From contig NZ_CP059734.1 in NCBI RefSeq assembly GCF_000948985.2, positions 248,001 to 312,000 on the forward strand: a DNA stretch of 64,000 bases, in the 5' to 3' direction. This DNA comes from Thalassomonas viridans (GTDB lineage: Bacteria > Pseudomonadota > Gammaproteobacteria > Enterobacterales > Alteromonadaceae). The number at the start of each line of letters is the position of its first letter. Positions within the stretch are counted from its first letter, which is position 1. The notes under the pieces were generated by a model that was not told the DNA's origin, made no database searches, and worked only from the letters and a program-made list of their open reading frames with translations. A program made the position numbers and the translations under genes. Below are positions 55,573 through 64,000 of the stretch, piece after piece.

Positions 55573-57345
55573 ATGGGCCAGCAAAAGTACGCAGCAAAAA
55601 CCTATCCCGGCAATGACTGGAATGCCCCCAAACAGCGCACTAAAAACGGTCTGTGTCTTTCCGGCGGCGGTTCCCGGGCGCTTTCGGCCGGGCTGGGGCA
55701 ATTAATAGGCTTAAATACCCCGGGCGATGGTAACAAGAGTCCGCTGCTTGATTCCGTGGATTATATTTCGTCGGTTTCCGGGGGAACCTGGCTGACGTCG
55801 ATTTTCAGCTTCAGTGAAAATCAGCAACTTGATGATTTGCTCGGCGTGTATGCACCGCCTGATACCCTGACGGAAGAAAATATCGGCGATCTGCCCGAAG
55901 GTTCCATCGGCCATGTGCCCGGGCGGCTCAGTTATAGCGGCATGATCGATATAGTGCATAAGAAGATCGGCCTGATCAATATCATCAGGCACCCCGAAGT
56001 ACGCAAATGGATCTGGCCGGTTATCGTCGGTGAGCTGGTGTTAAAGCCTTACCAGCTATACCAGGGCAGCATGGAGGGGAGCGGCAAGCATATCATGCCG
56101 GTGCCGGAGCGGTTTTTTTCCCTCAACCTGAGCTATATGGAAGAGAACATTAAAGAGCTAACCGGTGACAATATTGCCAATGGCGCGTTAACGGGTGATG
56201 ACTTTTACTTTCATCAAAGCGGTCGCCCCTTTCCCGTTATGAATACCAATATCAAGCTGAATTACCAGCAAAGCGATACCCCTTTGCTGCCGGTACAGGG
56301 AACGCCCGTAGCCGTAGGTGCAACCGGTAAAGTTTCTGAGGCTGCTACCAGCCTTTGTGCCGACGGCGCGGTTGAGTCTTTCGCCTTCACTTCACACTGG
56401 CAGTCGCAAAACCAGGATGTGGCGACGGCTGATATCGACAGGCGTTATTCCCTTATCGACCTGGTGGCATGTTCTTCGGCGTTTTTTGCCCAAACCGTTG
56501 GCGAGAAAATTGCCAGTGCTGCGGCGGTATTCTCTCTTGGTAGCAATATCGATGACCAGGAAAGCGGGCTTGAGGGGAGCCTTAAAGAGCGCGAGGCGGC
56601 AATTTTGGCCGACCTTTCAAGTCTGGTGCCGCAATATAACTACTGGCCGGTAGGGGCTGAAACCCCGGTTAATCAAAACACCGGCTTTGCCGACGGCGGT
56701 AATCTCGACAATACCGGTTTGCTGGGCATGCTTGCCCGCACCGACGCCACCAAAATTGTGGTTTGTTATAACTCTGAATCTGCGCTTGGTACCCGTGAAG
56801 ATATTGCCGTTGACGGCTATGATAAGAAAATCGCCCAGGTATCGTCCGATATTCCTATCCTCTTCGGTTATCAGCCAAAGCCCGTTAACGGCACTTATGT
56901 GCGTTTTAGTGCATGCACACCGGCCGATCTTAAATACCTGGAGGCGGCCCAGGTTTTTGAGCCTGCCGGGTTCGGCCCCCTGGTAACGGCTTTATTTGCC
57001 GCAAGCCAGGGAGAAAAAGCACCGGCGGTGGCGCGCACCAAATCATTGCAGGTGTGTGATAATGCTTTTGCCGGTATCAACGACCGGGGTAAAGTGGACG
57101 TGCTCTGGCTCTATAACAATTACGCCCAGGCCTGGGTTGATGAGATACATAAAAACAGCTGGGAGCTGGCGGATAATATCAAGCTTGGCCGGCATATCCC
57201 GGGAAGCGATTTTCATAACTTTCCTAATTACAGTACGGCATTGCAGATAGACCTCAATGCTACCCAGGTAAATGCCCTGGCCCAATTTCAGGCATGGATC
57301 ATAGAGCAAGTGAGCGATCACATTTATGATGTGTTCGCTGTATAA
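55573..57345 (+). CDS. Cytosolic phospholipase A2-like (lysophospholipase catalytic domain) protein
   Basis: The protein has 590 residues. It has the cPLA2/patatin-type catalytic elements: oxyanion loop LCLSGGGSRA, nucleophile S69 in SSVSGGTWL (as in GLSGSTW of cPLA2) and D374 in FADGGNLDNTGL. Only a Ser-Asp dyad is used in this family. No signal peptide is present. ATG 55573 is preferred for its AGAGGA; an in-frame ATG 8 codons upstream has none. Proteins of this group are common in eukaryotes and scattered in bacteria. Membrane lipid hydrolysis is inferred; the target is unknown. Confidence 0.8.
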   Translation: MGQQKYAAKTYPGNDWNAPKQRTKNGLCLSGGGSRALSAGLGQLIGLNTPGDGNKSPLLDSVDYISSVSGGTWLTSIFSFSENQQLDDLLGVYAPPDTLTEENIGDLPEGSIGHVPGRLSYSGMIDIVHKKIGLINIIRHPEVRKWIWPVIVGELVLKPYQLYQGSMEGSGKHIMPVPERFFSLNLSYMEENIKELTGDNIANGALTGDDFYFHQSGRPFPVMNTNIKLNYQQSDTPLLPVQGTPVAVGATGKVSEAATSLCADGAVESFAFTSHWQSQNQDVATADIDRRYSLIDLVACSSAFFAQTVGEKIASAAAVFSLGSNIDDQESGLEGSLKEREAAILADLSSLVPQYNYWPVGAETPVNQNTGFADGGNLDNTGLLGMLARTDATKIVVCYNSESALGTREDIAVDGYDKKIAQVSSDIPILFGYQPKPVNGTYVRFSACTPADLKYLEAAQVFEPAGFGPLVTALFAASQGEKAPAVARTKSLQVCDNAFAGINDRGKVDVLWLYNNYAQAWVDEIHKNSWELADNIKLGRHIPGSDFHNFPNYSTALQIDLNATQVNALAQFQAWIIEQVSDHIYDVFAV

Positions 57346-57809
57346 AATTGCATTTGAATGTCCCGGGAAGGCTGGCAATAGTCTGGCCGGGTAATTGCTA
57401 TTTGGAGAATCAAGGTTTAGCCCGTTAAGCTGAGCAACCGTATATAAGCCTGATTCGGTATGTGCCGGTGAGCGCTAAACTTGTTGCAGGGGGTTATACG
57501 GCTGAGCCGCAGGCTTTTTATCTCTGCTAAAGAAAGTAAGTTCTGGCGCTGTTAGTAATGCTGTTTTACATTGCAGTTTACTGTAGTATTATTGACCGGA
57601 TAAAAGTGGATGGAGTCAGGCTTTCGGTAATCGTTTAGGTATGGTGCGTGAGGCCTTAATCAGCTTTTCTGTTTAACATGAGTTTTTTGGTGGTTTCAGG
57701 TGACGCAAGGGGGGAGTTGTAGACGGCGTCTGGATGGCTAAGAAGTGCTTGGTTGGTATATCATCGATGTGCTACAATCCGCCAGCTCAATTTTTAATGG
57801 TTGTAATCA
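57346..57809. other. Intergenic region, nothing recognised
   Basis: This is 464 bp between same-strand genes. No clear terminator, RNA or coding frame was recognised. Confidence 0.4.
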
Positions 57810-58880
57810 ATGAATGACTTAAAGTATGAACAGCTACTCATCAGTAGTCTCAATAATCAAGAAGTATTTAACGCGGAATCTTTCACTTACCAGTCAGTTT
57901 TTTTAAGCTCTGTGGTACCTGATCTGACTAATGCGCGTTTTTTGCCGGCAATTTTTATTGAAGATGAGCATGCTAAGTTATTTGTTAGCAGGAAAATAAC
58001 CAAAAAGCAGTTGGTGGATATGTACCATGCCGAAGATCATGTCTTAATCGGCAAGTCCTGTATGATCAACTGCTTGAAGTACAATTCGCCTGACTGGAAA
58101 AAAGCGAATAAAAACATAGAGTCCATTATTGAGCTTGGAAATAATATTTCTGTATCTGAACTTATTCAGACACCTACCATTTATCCTGTCGGTGATTCAA
58201 AATATCAGGTGCTTACCGGGCACAGGCGCTTTTTTGCATTGGTGTACGCCAACGGTTATGGCTCGGCGTCCCAGTTTAAGGTGTATGAAGAAAAACCTTT
58301 GCTGGCAAAAGTTAAGCAATTTCAGGAGAATGCCAGCCGGGATGATCTTTCCCAATACGGCAAGTTGGTTGCCTTCCTCAGTGCCACTACGGAAATTGAC
58401 GCTTTAAACCATGCCAAGATAAAGGCTGGTTTGAAAAAATTGACGGTTAAAGAAACGGCAACCAACCTGGGGATTTCAATGGGGGCATACGACAATTACA
58501 ATGTGTTAACACGTTATACCTGTGTTATTGATGCCTATGAGTCCGGTTTATCTTTGCCTTTTATTAAAACCAAAAAGATTGTGCTTGAGGTGGAAGCGCA
58601 ATATAAAACCCAACACGGCAAGTCTGTTTTGAATGTAACAGATAAAAAGAATATCAGTGAGGAGATCACTAACAGATTGTTTAATAAAAAGCAGCCTGTA
58701 GCTTCTGCTCCCAGTTTTAAAATTAAACCGTTTAAATCTTCTCAGGCTATTAAGACTCTGTTAACTAAGAATATTATTGAGTTAAATACCGGGGTGGACT
58801 GGAATGATGTTGATTGGGAAGATCATATTGCTGTTTCCAAGGCGCTTTCCACTGTTGTTGAGTATTTGGAGAACTCATAG
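57810..58880 (+). CDS. Orphan ParB/KorB-like DNA-binding protein
   Basis: The protein has 356 residues. A ParB-type N-terminal domain is seen at SELIQTPTIYPVGDSKYQVLTGHRRFFALVYANG, with GHRR in place of the CTP-binding GxRR. A KorB-like helix-turn-helix region follows (LTVKETATNLGISMGAYDNYNVL, about 210-232). The first 100 residues and the C-terminus are not recognised. There is no ParA partner beside it. It may be a regulator or a remnant of a second partition system. It differs strongly from the ParB at 34119-35042. Confidence 0.75.
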   Translation: MNDLKYEQLLISSLNNQEVFNAESFTYQSVFLSSVVPDLTNARFLPAIFIEDEHAKLFVSRKITKKQLVDMYHAEDHVLIGKSCMINCLKYNSPDWKKANKNIESIIELGNNISVSELIQTPTIYPVGDSKYQVLTGHRRFFALVYANGYGSASQFKVYEEKPLLAKVKQFQENASRDDLSQYGKLVAFLSATTEIDALNHAKIKAGLKKLTVKETATNLGISMGAYDNYNVLTRYTCVIDAYESGLSLPFIKTKKIVLEVEAQYKTQHGKSVLNVTDKKNISEEITNRLFNKKQPVASAPSFKIKPFKSSQAIKTLLTKNIIELNTGVDWNDVDWEDHIAVSKALSTVVEYLENS

Positions 58881-58927
58881 TTGCTGACAGCTGTGTGTCT
58901 TACTGACCCGCAGATGCATGCTGCATA

Positions 58928-58956
58928 TTGTAAGGGCATTTGTAATGCCCTTACAA
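58928..58956. terminator. Hairpin after the ParB-like gene
   Basis: TTGTAAGGGCATT and AATGCCCTTACAA form a perfect 13-bp stem with a 3-nt loop, 48 bp after the stop codon. No U-run follows on the plus strand, but the stem is strong. Confidence 0.65.
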
Positions 58957-59481
58957 TCGATTATTAAGCTTTAGTGTACCGGCTAATGTTCGGCAAGAGA
59001 ATGCCGATGCCTGGTTTGGCATTAGGATAAGCTGATGTCTGAGCATAAAGAAACACTGCCTCGTATGTGTTAACTTCCCCTGAATTAAGCGTAAATTATC
59101 CCATCTTATTTTCCTGCAAACTTGCCCGATCTGGGCTGCTTTTTTCTGATTTATCCCTGTTTGGGGAGTTGATTTTTTATACTTTTGTCCCGGGCTATAT
59201 ATTTTCAATGTATAGGTTGTAGTAAGGTCTCAGTTGTGATAAATCTGGTCGTTAAATAAACAAGTTTCAATAAGGAAAAATGTCTATTTGAATGTAATGT
59301 ATACAGTTGACTGGTCGGCTTTGTTTGTAGTTTGTTGATATTGTTGGTGTTTTTATTTTATTTTTTTAGGCGTTGGTTGAAATGCGTACGATGTTAAAAA
59401 AATGTATTAACGTTCTTCTTATTTAATGATACCATCAAAAAGTACCAGCAAGTCTTAAATGGAATAAAGGAGTATTAAGAA
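58957..59481. other. AT-rich intergenic region
   Basis: No gene was found. The last 150 bp are very AT-rich and probably contain the promoter of the small acidic protein gene. Confidence 0.4.
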
Positions 59482-59691
59482 ATGCGTGACAATAATAATA
59501 ATAAAGAGGTAGATATTGAGGCTATTAAGTGGGCGTTTGAGAAGGGGTACCACTTAGGGAATTCTGATAACCGGGAAGGAATTTTTATTAACTTTAACGA
59601 GATACAAGAATATTTTTTAGCTGAACTTGAAAAGTTCTATATACAGAACAGTCAGAGTAACCAGAGCAATCAAATTGCTTTGGTACAATAA
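59482..59691 (+). CDS. Small acidic protein, possible peptide precursor
   Basis: The protein has 69 residues. AAGGAG precedes the ATG and a strong terminator follows, so the gene is real and monocistronic. It has an Asn-rich start (MRDNNNNKEVD), a mixed helical middle (IEAIKWAFEKGYHLG, IQEYFLAELEKFYIQ) and a repetitive SQSNQSNQ tail. No Cys and no family recognised. It lies 430 bp before the ATP-grasp gene. A role as precursor or carrier for that enzyme is only a possibility. Confidence 0.6.
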   Translation: MRDNNNNKEVDIEAIKWAFEKGYHLGNSDNREGIFINFNEIQEYFLAELEKFYIQNSQSNQSNQIALVQ

Positions 59692-59725
59692 GTAGAAAGA
59701 AGTGTCCGGTACTGTGAGTAATTCT

Positions 59726-59755
59726 AAGGCATCCCGTGAATGAGATGCCTTTTTT
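59726..59755 (+). terminator. Terminator of the small acidic protein gene
   Basis: AAGGCATC and GATGCCTT form an 8-bp stem with a 10-nt loop, followed by a run of T residues. The following 368 bp before the ATP-grasp gene show no gene. Confidence 0.85.
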
Positions 59756-60123
59756 CTAAATGTCCGTCAGGAGCCGTTCGGGAGTGTAGCCGGCTTATTG
59801 ATAAGAAAATTGTCAACGCATTGATTTTATTATGGTATTTTTGAGTATTTTTTATCTGAAAGTAAACTTTTTAAATGCAGGATCTCACGCATGAGATCTT
59901 GACTTGCGAACAGCATAACTCCGGAGATTTATAACTTCTTGTTTGAAGATTATAAAACGGAATTTTTTATGAAGCTCAACAGCTTTTGTGTATAAAGTTG
60001 CAGGTTTTAGCTTCTGTTAGGTAACAATATTAATGGGGAAATAAGCATTTTGTGATGTTTTTTAGGCAGTAGCATCACGCAGTAATAATGCGAGTAATAA
60101 AAATAAAATAGGATGATTATAAA

Positions 60124-61569
60124 ATGCCTTCAAATGGACAAGATATGACAGAGCAACTTCCGGATGAAAATGCTTCTGTATATAAAAATACGTTGTTTTA
60201 TTCTAAAGCCAATGAGGAGCTGATGAGCTTTTTAATGGCTAATGAAGAAGAAACGGCCTTGTTAGCTAAACAGGCTAAAGGTGAAGACTTAATGGACGTT
60301 AGTTACGACTTGTCAGCCTGGCCCGCATTGATAAACAAGCAAAAGCTTGCTGATTTCGATCAGTTTGTTAAAAATGTCCCCACTTTGTTTGAGAAGGCGA
60401 TCAAGATATTCTTTGCTCAGGACTCTCAACTTTTCGCCACTTATCTGGACGAACCCCAGCTTACCCATGAACAATTTCTTGAAGCAAGAATGGATAAAAG
60501 TGATCTGGTCTCACGGTATGATTTAGTTTATAGCGGGGCGACCCCTAAGCTGCTTGAAGTCAATGTCAGTTCTAACTTAGGTGGCTGGGAGCTGGACTGG
60601 CTGCACCTGAAAGCATTGAACGCGACGAATAACCTGCCATTTATCCAAAAATATAAATTGTCCTACCATAAGGTGGTTAAATCTCTGTTTAATGGTCTGG
60701 GAAAATCCATCGCCCGGCTTAAAAAAGAAAATAAGACAGGCAATATACTTATTTGCACCGAGATTGTTTCTGCTGAGGTTTCGGCAGGGCTGAGCCAGTT
60801 TGCGCAGATGAATTATCAAACCAGTGGTTTTTACCAAAAGGGACAGGTTTTTTTAACGCCCGACAGTAAAAAAATTCAGTTCGACGCGGAGGGAAATGTC
60901 TCCTATAACGGCATTTCTTACGATGCTGTGATGTTGCTCGATAAAGCAAGTACGCCTGATGAAATCATGGATCAACTGATATCCAGTTATATGGCAAAGA
61001 AAATCATTTTTCCTGACAGTCCCGTGCATAAATTGTATGGCAATAAAATGTTAATGGCCCTGGTTCATGAGGAAAAGGTTAAAGCCCGGTTAACAGATGA
61101 AGAAGTCCGTTGGATCGAGAAATATATTCCCTGGACAGCCAGAAACGATCAGCAGCATATAACCTGGAACAATAATGTTTACCCGCGCTTGGAATTGTTG
61201 ATGCAGCAAAAAGATGCGTTTGTATTGAAAAAGGCGCAGTCGTTGCAGGGGAAAGATGTGATCGTAGGAAAGTTTACCGGGCAGGAAGAATGGGATGCCA
61301 GGCTTGAGTCGCTGGCCCGGGAGCCTGGCTGGATAATACAAGCGTATTGTTCACCGGATGTTATTTTTGCTTCTGACGGAGACTCCCGTGTCAGTGAATA
61401 TATTCCTATATGGGGGGCTTTTGGTTTTGGCGGCAGTTATGGAGGCTCTTTCATTCGGGGAAGTACTAAAAGCAAACTGGACAGCGGGGTTGTTAATTGC
61501 GCTGTCGGGGCAATTGTGGTTATTGCTTTGGAATGTGAGTCCATATCCAGGCAAAAGCTTAGCCTTTAA
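60124..61569 (+). CDS. ATP-grasp-type ligase-like protein
   Basis: The protein has 481 residues. It resembles circularly permuted ATP-grasp/glutathionylspermidine-synthase-like proteins. Features are KLLEVNVSSNLGGWELDWL (about 150-168), FPDSPVHKLYGNKMLMALVHEE (about 298-319), an ATP-lid-like FVLKKAQSLQGKDVIVG (about 365-381) and the closing WIIQAYCSPDV, then GGSFIRGS and VVNCAVGA. Such enzymes form amide bonds with ATP on a carboxylate. The substrate is unknown. It is preceded by AGGA at long spacing. Its neighbours are a small acidic protein and a penicillin acylase homologue. Confidence 0.65.
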   Translation: MPSNGQDMTEQLPDENASVYKNTLFYSKANEELMSFLMANEEETALLAKQAKGEDLMDVSYDLSAWPALINKQKLADFDQFVKNVPTLFEKAIKIFFAQDSQLFATYLDEPQLTHEQFLEARMDKSDLVSRYDLVYSGATPKLLEVNVSSNLGGWELDWLHLKALNATNNLPFIQKYKLSYHKVVKSLFNGLGKSIARLKKENKTGNILICTEIVSAEVSAGLSQFAQMNYQTSGFYQKGQVFLTPDSKKIQFDAEGNVSYNGISYDAVMLLDKASTPDEIMDQLISSYMAKKIIFPDSPVHKLYGNKMLMALVHEEKVKARLTDEEVRWIEKYIPWTARNDQQHITWNNNVYPRLELLMQQKDAFVLKKAQSLQGKDVIVGKFTGQEEWDARLESLAREPGWIIQAYCSPDVIFASDGDSRVSEYIPIWGAFGFGGSYGGSFIRGSTKSKLDSGVVNCAVGAIVVIALECESISRQKLSL

Positions 61570-61891
61570 GTAAGAAGAATCACAAAACAGAAATAAAGCT
61601 GCTTTAGTGCCTGCCTTCCGGAAAGCTGTTTTAATGGCCGCGGGAGACAGACTTTATAATTCGGAGATTTGTGTGTAAGCAATGATGTTCTTATAGCAAA
61701 TACAATAAATAAGTGGCCAGGGTTCAATAAGGATAAATATCCTGGTTCAAAGCTTTATTGTTGCGGATTAAGGGCGGGCACCTGCACCTATGCAGCCGAG
61801 GCGTGCGACTGGGCACTACGAAGCCGTTGATGTTTAGGTCATGGAAGGTGGTTATTTCGTTTGGCATTAAATAAAAGGATTAAATAAAAGA
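61570..61891. other. Intergenic region
   Basis: This is 322 bp between the ATP-grasp and acylase genes. No terminator with a U-run and no gene was seen. The gap is long for an operon, so the acylase may have its own promoter. Confidence 0.4.
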
Positions 61892-64000
61892 ATGTTAGAG
61901 ATATTTAAAAAGTCTCCATTGATATCAAGAGCTGTAGTGTTTCTTATCCTGCCTCTGGCTTTTTTATGTCACTTTATATACAGCAACTTTTTCACTGATG
62001 CCCTGCCTGAGTTACAGGGGGGACAAAAGGTTGAAGGAATACAGGCAAAAATCTCGCTTGAGCGCGATGAAAACGGCGTTGTTTATATCGAGGCATCCAC
62101 TGATACCGATGTTTATTTTGCTATGGGATATGCTCATGCACAAGATAGGCTGTGGCAATTGGAGTTGCAAAGGCGCATTAGCCAGGGGCGGTTAAGCGAG
62201 ATCTTTGGCCGCGCTTTTGTCGACCAGGATATCTGGATCCGAACCTTAGGTATTTATCCGGCGGCGGAAAAAGCCCAGGCCCATTTGAGCGGGCCGGCAA
62301 TCGCTTCTCTGGAAGCCTATGCGGCTGGTATAAATGCCTGGTTAAACACCAATCAGGCATTGCCGGTCGAATTTTCATCTTTCGGCATTAAACCTGAACC
62401 CTGGCGTTCAATAGACTCGCTGGCCTGGACGAAAATATTCGCCATGAACCTGGCGGGCAATTACGGTGCAGAAATACAACGCTTTATTGCCAGCCAGCAC
62501 TTAACCTCTGAGCAAGTAAAAGTTTTTTTCCCTGAAGCTGAGCCGGTTGCGCAGCTTGCCGGCGGGAAAGGCATAGATGCTAAAACCTCAGATATCCTGA
62601 CTGACTTACTTGCTTTAAATCATAAGTTTGAAGACGGCTTAAAAATTGGCGGACGTTTTGTCGGCAGCAATGCCTGGGTCGTCTCGGGCAAGTTAACCGA
62701 GTCGGGCAGGCCGATACTGGCGAATGATCCCCATTTAGGTTTGCAGATCCCTTCTCTCTGGTATGCGGTTTCCCAGCAGGGGGATACCGTCTCTGCGGCA
62801 GGCATGAGCCTGGTGGGGTTACCTCTGGTTATCTTCGGTAAGAATGAGCATATCGCCTGGGGCGGCACCAATATGATGGCTGATGTCCAGGATCTCTACC
62901 TGGAGCAATTAAATCCTCTGGAACCGGCCAAATACCAGCATAAAGGGCAGTGGCGGGCATTTGAAACCCGTACCGAAACCATCCTGGTTCAGGCGGATTT
63001 CCCCGCAGGCTTACGTGCTCCTTTAGAGCCGGTTGAGGTACAGGTGAGACGTTCGGTTCACGGCCCTATTATCAGCGATGTGGTTGAAGGCTTTGAACAG
63101 CCGGTCGCCTTGCGCTGGACGGCCCTGGCAGATGAGGATACCACTTATGAGTCTTTTTACCGTTTAAACTTTGCCCGTAACTGGAACGAGTTTAAATCTG
63201 CCGTGAGTTTGCATGTGGCGCCTGCCCTTAACTTGTTGTATGCAGATCAAGATAACAATATTGGCATGATAGGCGTCGGAAAGATCCCGATCCGGCAAAA
63301 GGGCAAGGGTAATATGCCGGTTTCCGGGGCGGACGAAAGTTTTGGCTGGGCCGGTTATATTGCACCGCAAGAGCTGCCGCAAACCTACAACCCTGAGCGG
63401 GGGTATTTAATCAATGCCAATAACAACAATATGACTCCGGGTTACCGGCATTTTATTTCCCAGGATTTTGCCCTGCCGGCCAGGGCCGAGCGCATCGGGC
63501 AGTTGCTTCAGCATTATCTGGATAAGGGAGATAAACTGACCGTAGAAGATATGCAGATAATGCAGGCAGACGTTAAAGACCTTTCTTCATCAAAATTACT
63601 TGCCCGCTTAAAAAATGCCGGGGTAAGTGGTGAACGGCAGCAGCAAGCCCTGGAAATATTGAAACGCTGGGACGGCCAGGCCGCCAAAGACAGTGTCGGA
63701 GCAAGCATATATTACGGCTGGGCAAGACATTTGCGGAACAGGATTTTTGCCGATGAACTTACCGCTTTCTGGAATCAAAACGATCATGCCCGTTATTTAA
63801 CTTCGATATCGGGAAGGTTGTCGGCGGATCGCCTGGAGGCCTTGTTAGCCGAGGACAGCCGCTGGTGTGACAATATAGATACCAAGGTAAGGGAAACCTG
63901 TGCGGATGAAATCGGTATGGCCTTATCCGATCTGCTGGAAGAAATGACCAGGCTTGCCGGTGCCGACCTGCAAAACTGGCATTGGGGGGATATCCATCAT
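61892..64000 (+). CDS. Penicillin acylase-family Ntn hydrolase, 3' end beyond the right edge
   Basis: The frame is open for 703 codons to the window edge. An N-terminal membrane anchor or signal (about 14-34) is followed by the alpha part with MGYAHAQDRLWQLELQRR. The autocatalytic site is GSNAWVVSG, with S259 as the new N-terminal nucleophile of the beta chain. LANDPHLGLQIPSLWY and NEHIAWGGTN follow, and the last residues NWHWGDIHH match the C-terminal family motif. Family members hydrolyse amides such as acyl-homoserine lactones, penicillins or N-acyl prodrug groups in the periplasm. Little of the C-terminus appears to be missing. Confidence 0.93.
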   Translation, partial: MLEIFKKSPLISRAVVFLILPLAFLCHFIYSNFFTDALPELQGGQKVEGIQAKISLERDENGVVYIEASTDTDVYFAMGYAHAQDRLWQLELQRRISQGRLSEIFGRAFVDQDIWIRTLGIYPAAEKAQAHLSGPAIASLEAYAAGINAWLNTNQALPVEFSSFGIKPEPWRSIDSLAWTKIFAMNLAGNYGAEIQRFIASQHLTSEQVKVFFPEAEPVAQLAGGKGIDAKTSDILTDLLALNHKFEDGLKIGGRFVGSNAWVVSGKLTESGRPILANDPHLGLQIPSLWYAVSQQGDTVSAAGMSLVGLPLVIFGKNEHIAWGGTNMMADVQDLYLEQLNPLEPAKYQHKGQWRAFETRTETILVQADFPAGLRAPLEPVEVQVRRSVHGPIISDVVEGFEQPVALRWTALADEDTTYESFYRLNFARNWNEFKSAVSLHVAPALNLLYADQDNNIGMIGVGKIPIRQKGKGNMPVSGADESFGWAGYIAPQELPQTYNPERGYLINANNNNMTPGYRHFISQDFALPARAERIGQLLQHYLDKGDKLTVEDMQIMQADVKDLSSSKLLARLKNAGVSGERQQQALEILKRWDGQAAKDSVGASIYYGWARHLRNRIFADELTAFWNQNDHARYLTSISGRLSADRLEALLAEDSRWCDNIDTKVRETCADEIGMALSDLLEEMTRLAGADLQNWHWGDIHH

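Noticed and set aside
58951..59208. 85-residue minus-strand frame
   Set aside because: Overlaps a hairpin, has no ribosome site or domain.

Overview
The window looks like part of a large replicon from a marine gammaproteobacterium of the Alteromonadales, most like Colwelliaceae such as Thalassomonas. That placement is an inference from the rRNA and protein sequences read by eye; no database search was possible. Supporting signs are a gammaproteobacterial rRNA operon, many secreted hydrolases, a PEP-CTERM protein, a thermolabile-haemolysin-type GDSL lipase and a Fur-controlled TonB receptor.

Region 1 (1-10.2 kb) holds an RstAB-like two-component system divergent from a lipoprotein gene. Five phased GTAAG boxes lie between them. 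Secreted enzymes follow: a GH5 hydrolase with a ricin-type lectin inserted in its catalytic domain, and a lysyl-endopeptidase-like protease with PKD and PPC domains. A DUF393-lipase maturation factor fusion comes next. Region 2 (10.2-16.8 kb) starts with a MITE-like repeat and a DUF503 gene carrying one in-frame stop. Then comes a four-gene uracil catabolism (URC) operon: UPRT, GTP-cyclohydrolase-II-like URC1, DUF1688/URC4 and upp. A GloB-type hydrolase and a Kelch protein follow. Region 3 (16.8-25.1 kb) is mixed: GDSL lipase, Mor-like regulator, VOC protein, HspQ, SRPBCC protein, cupin, cytochrome b561/LysR pair, an unknown 435-residue protein and HU.

Region 4 (25.1-38 kb) is a replication and partition block. 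Nineteen directly repeated 17-bp iterons precede a Rep_3 initiator, with an inverted half-site pair at its promoter and two inverted iterons after it. A second, ColE2-type replicase follows. After an M16 peptidase gene come ParA and ParB genes flanked by two copies of one 20-bp inverted repeat, a Cys-less DJ-1/PfpI protein and a KilA-N protein. Region 5 (38-40.6 kb) is a complete AmmeMemoRadiSam set. Region 6 (40.8-46.3 kb) is a full 16S-23S-5S operon with two promoters, boxA sites and a terminator, followed by a 5S fragment and an IS630-family insertion.

Region 7 (47.7-64 kb) holds a PEP-CTERM protein, an amidase, a SymE toxin with a recognisable SymR-like antisense RNA, a Fur-box TonB receptor with a CcmI-domain protein, a cPLA2-like phospholipase and an orphan ParB-like protein. 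It ends with a small-protein / ATP-grasp / penicillin-acylase group that may be a biosynthetic locus and runs off the right edge.

Plasmid-type replication and partition functions 14 kb from an rRNA operon suggest a chromid (secondary chromosome). The alternative is a plasmid replicon integrated in the main chromosome. The strongest candidates for something undescribed are the widely spaced iteron origin with two unlike initiators, the polymerase-like C-terminal half of the second one, the ParAB-associated repeats, and the ATP-grasp/acylase locus.
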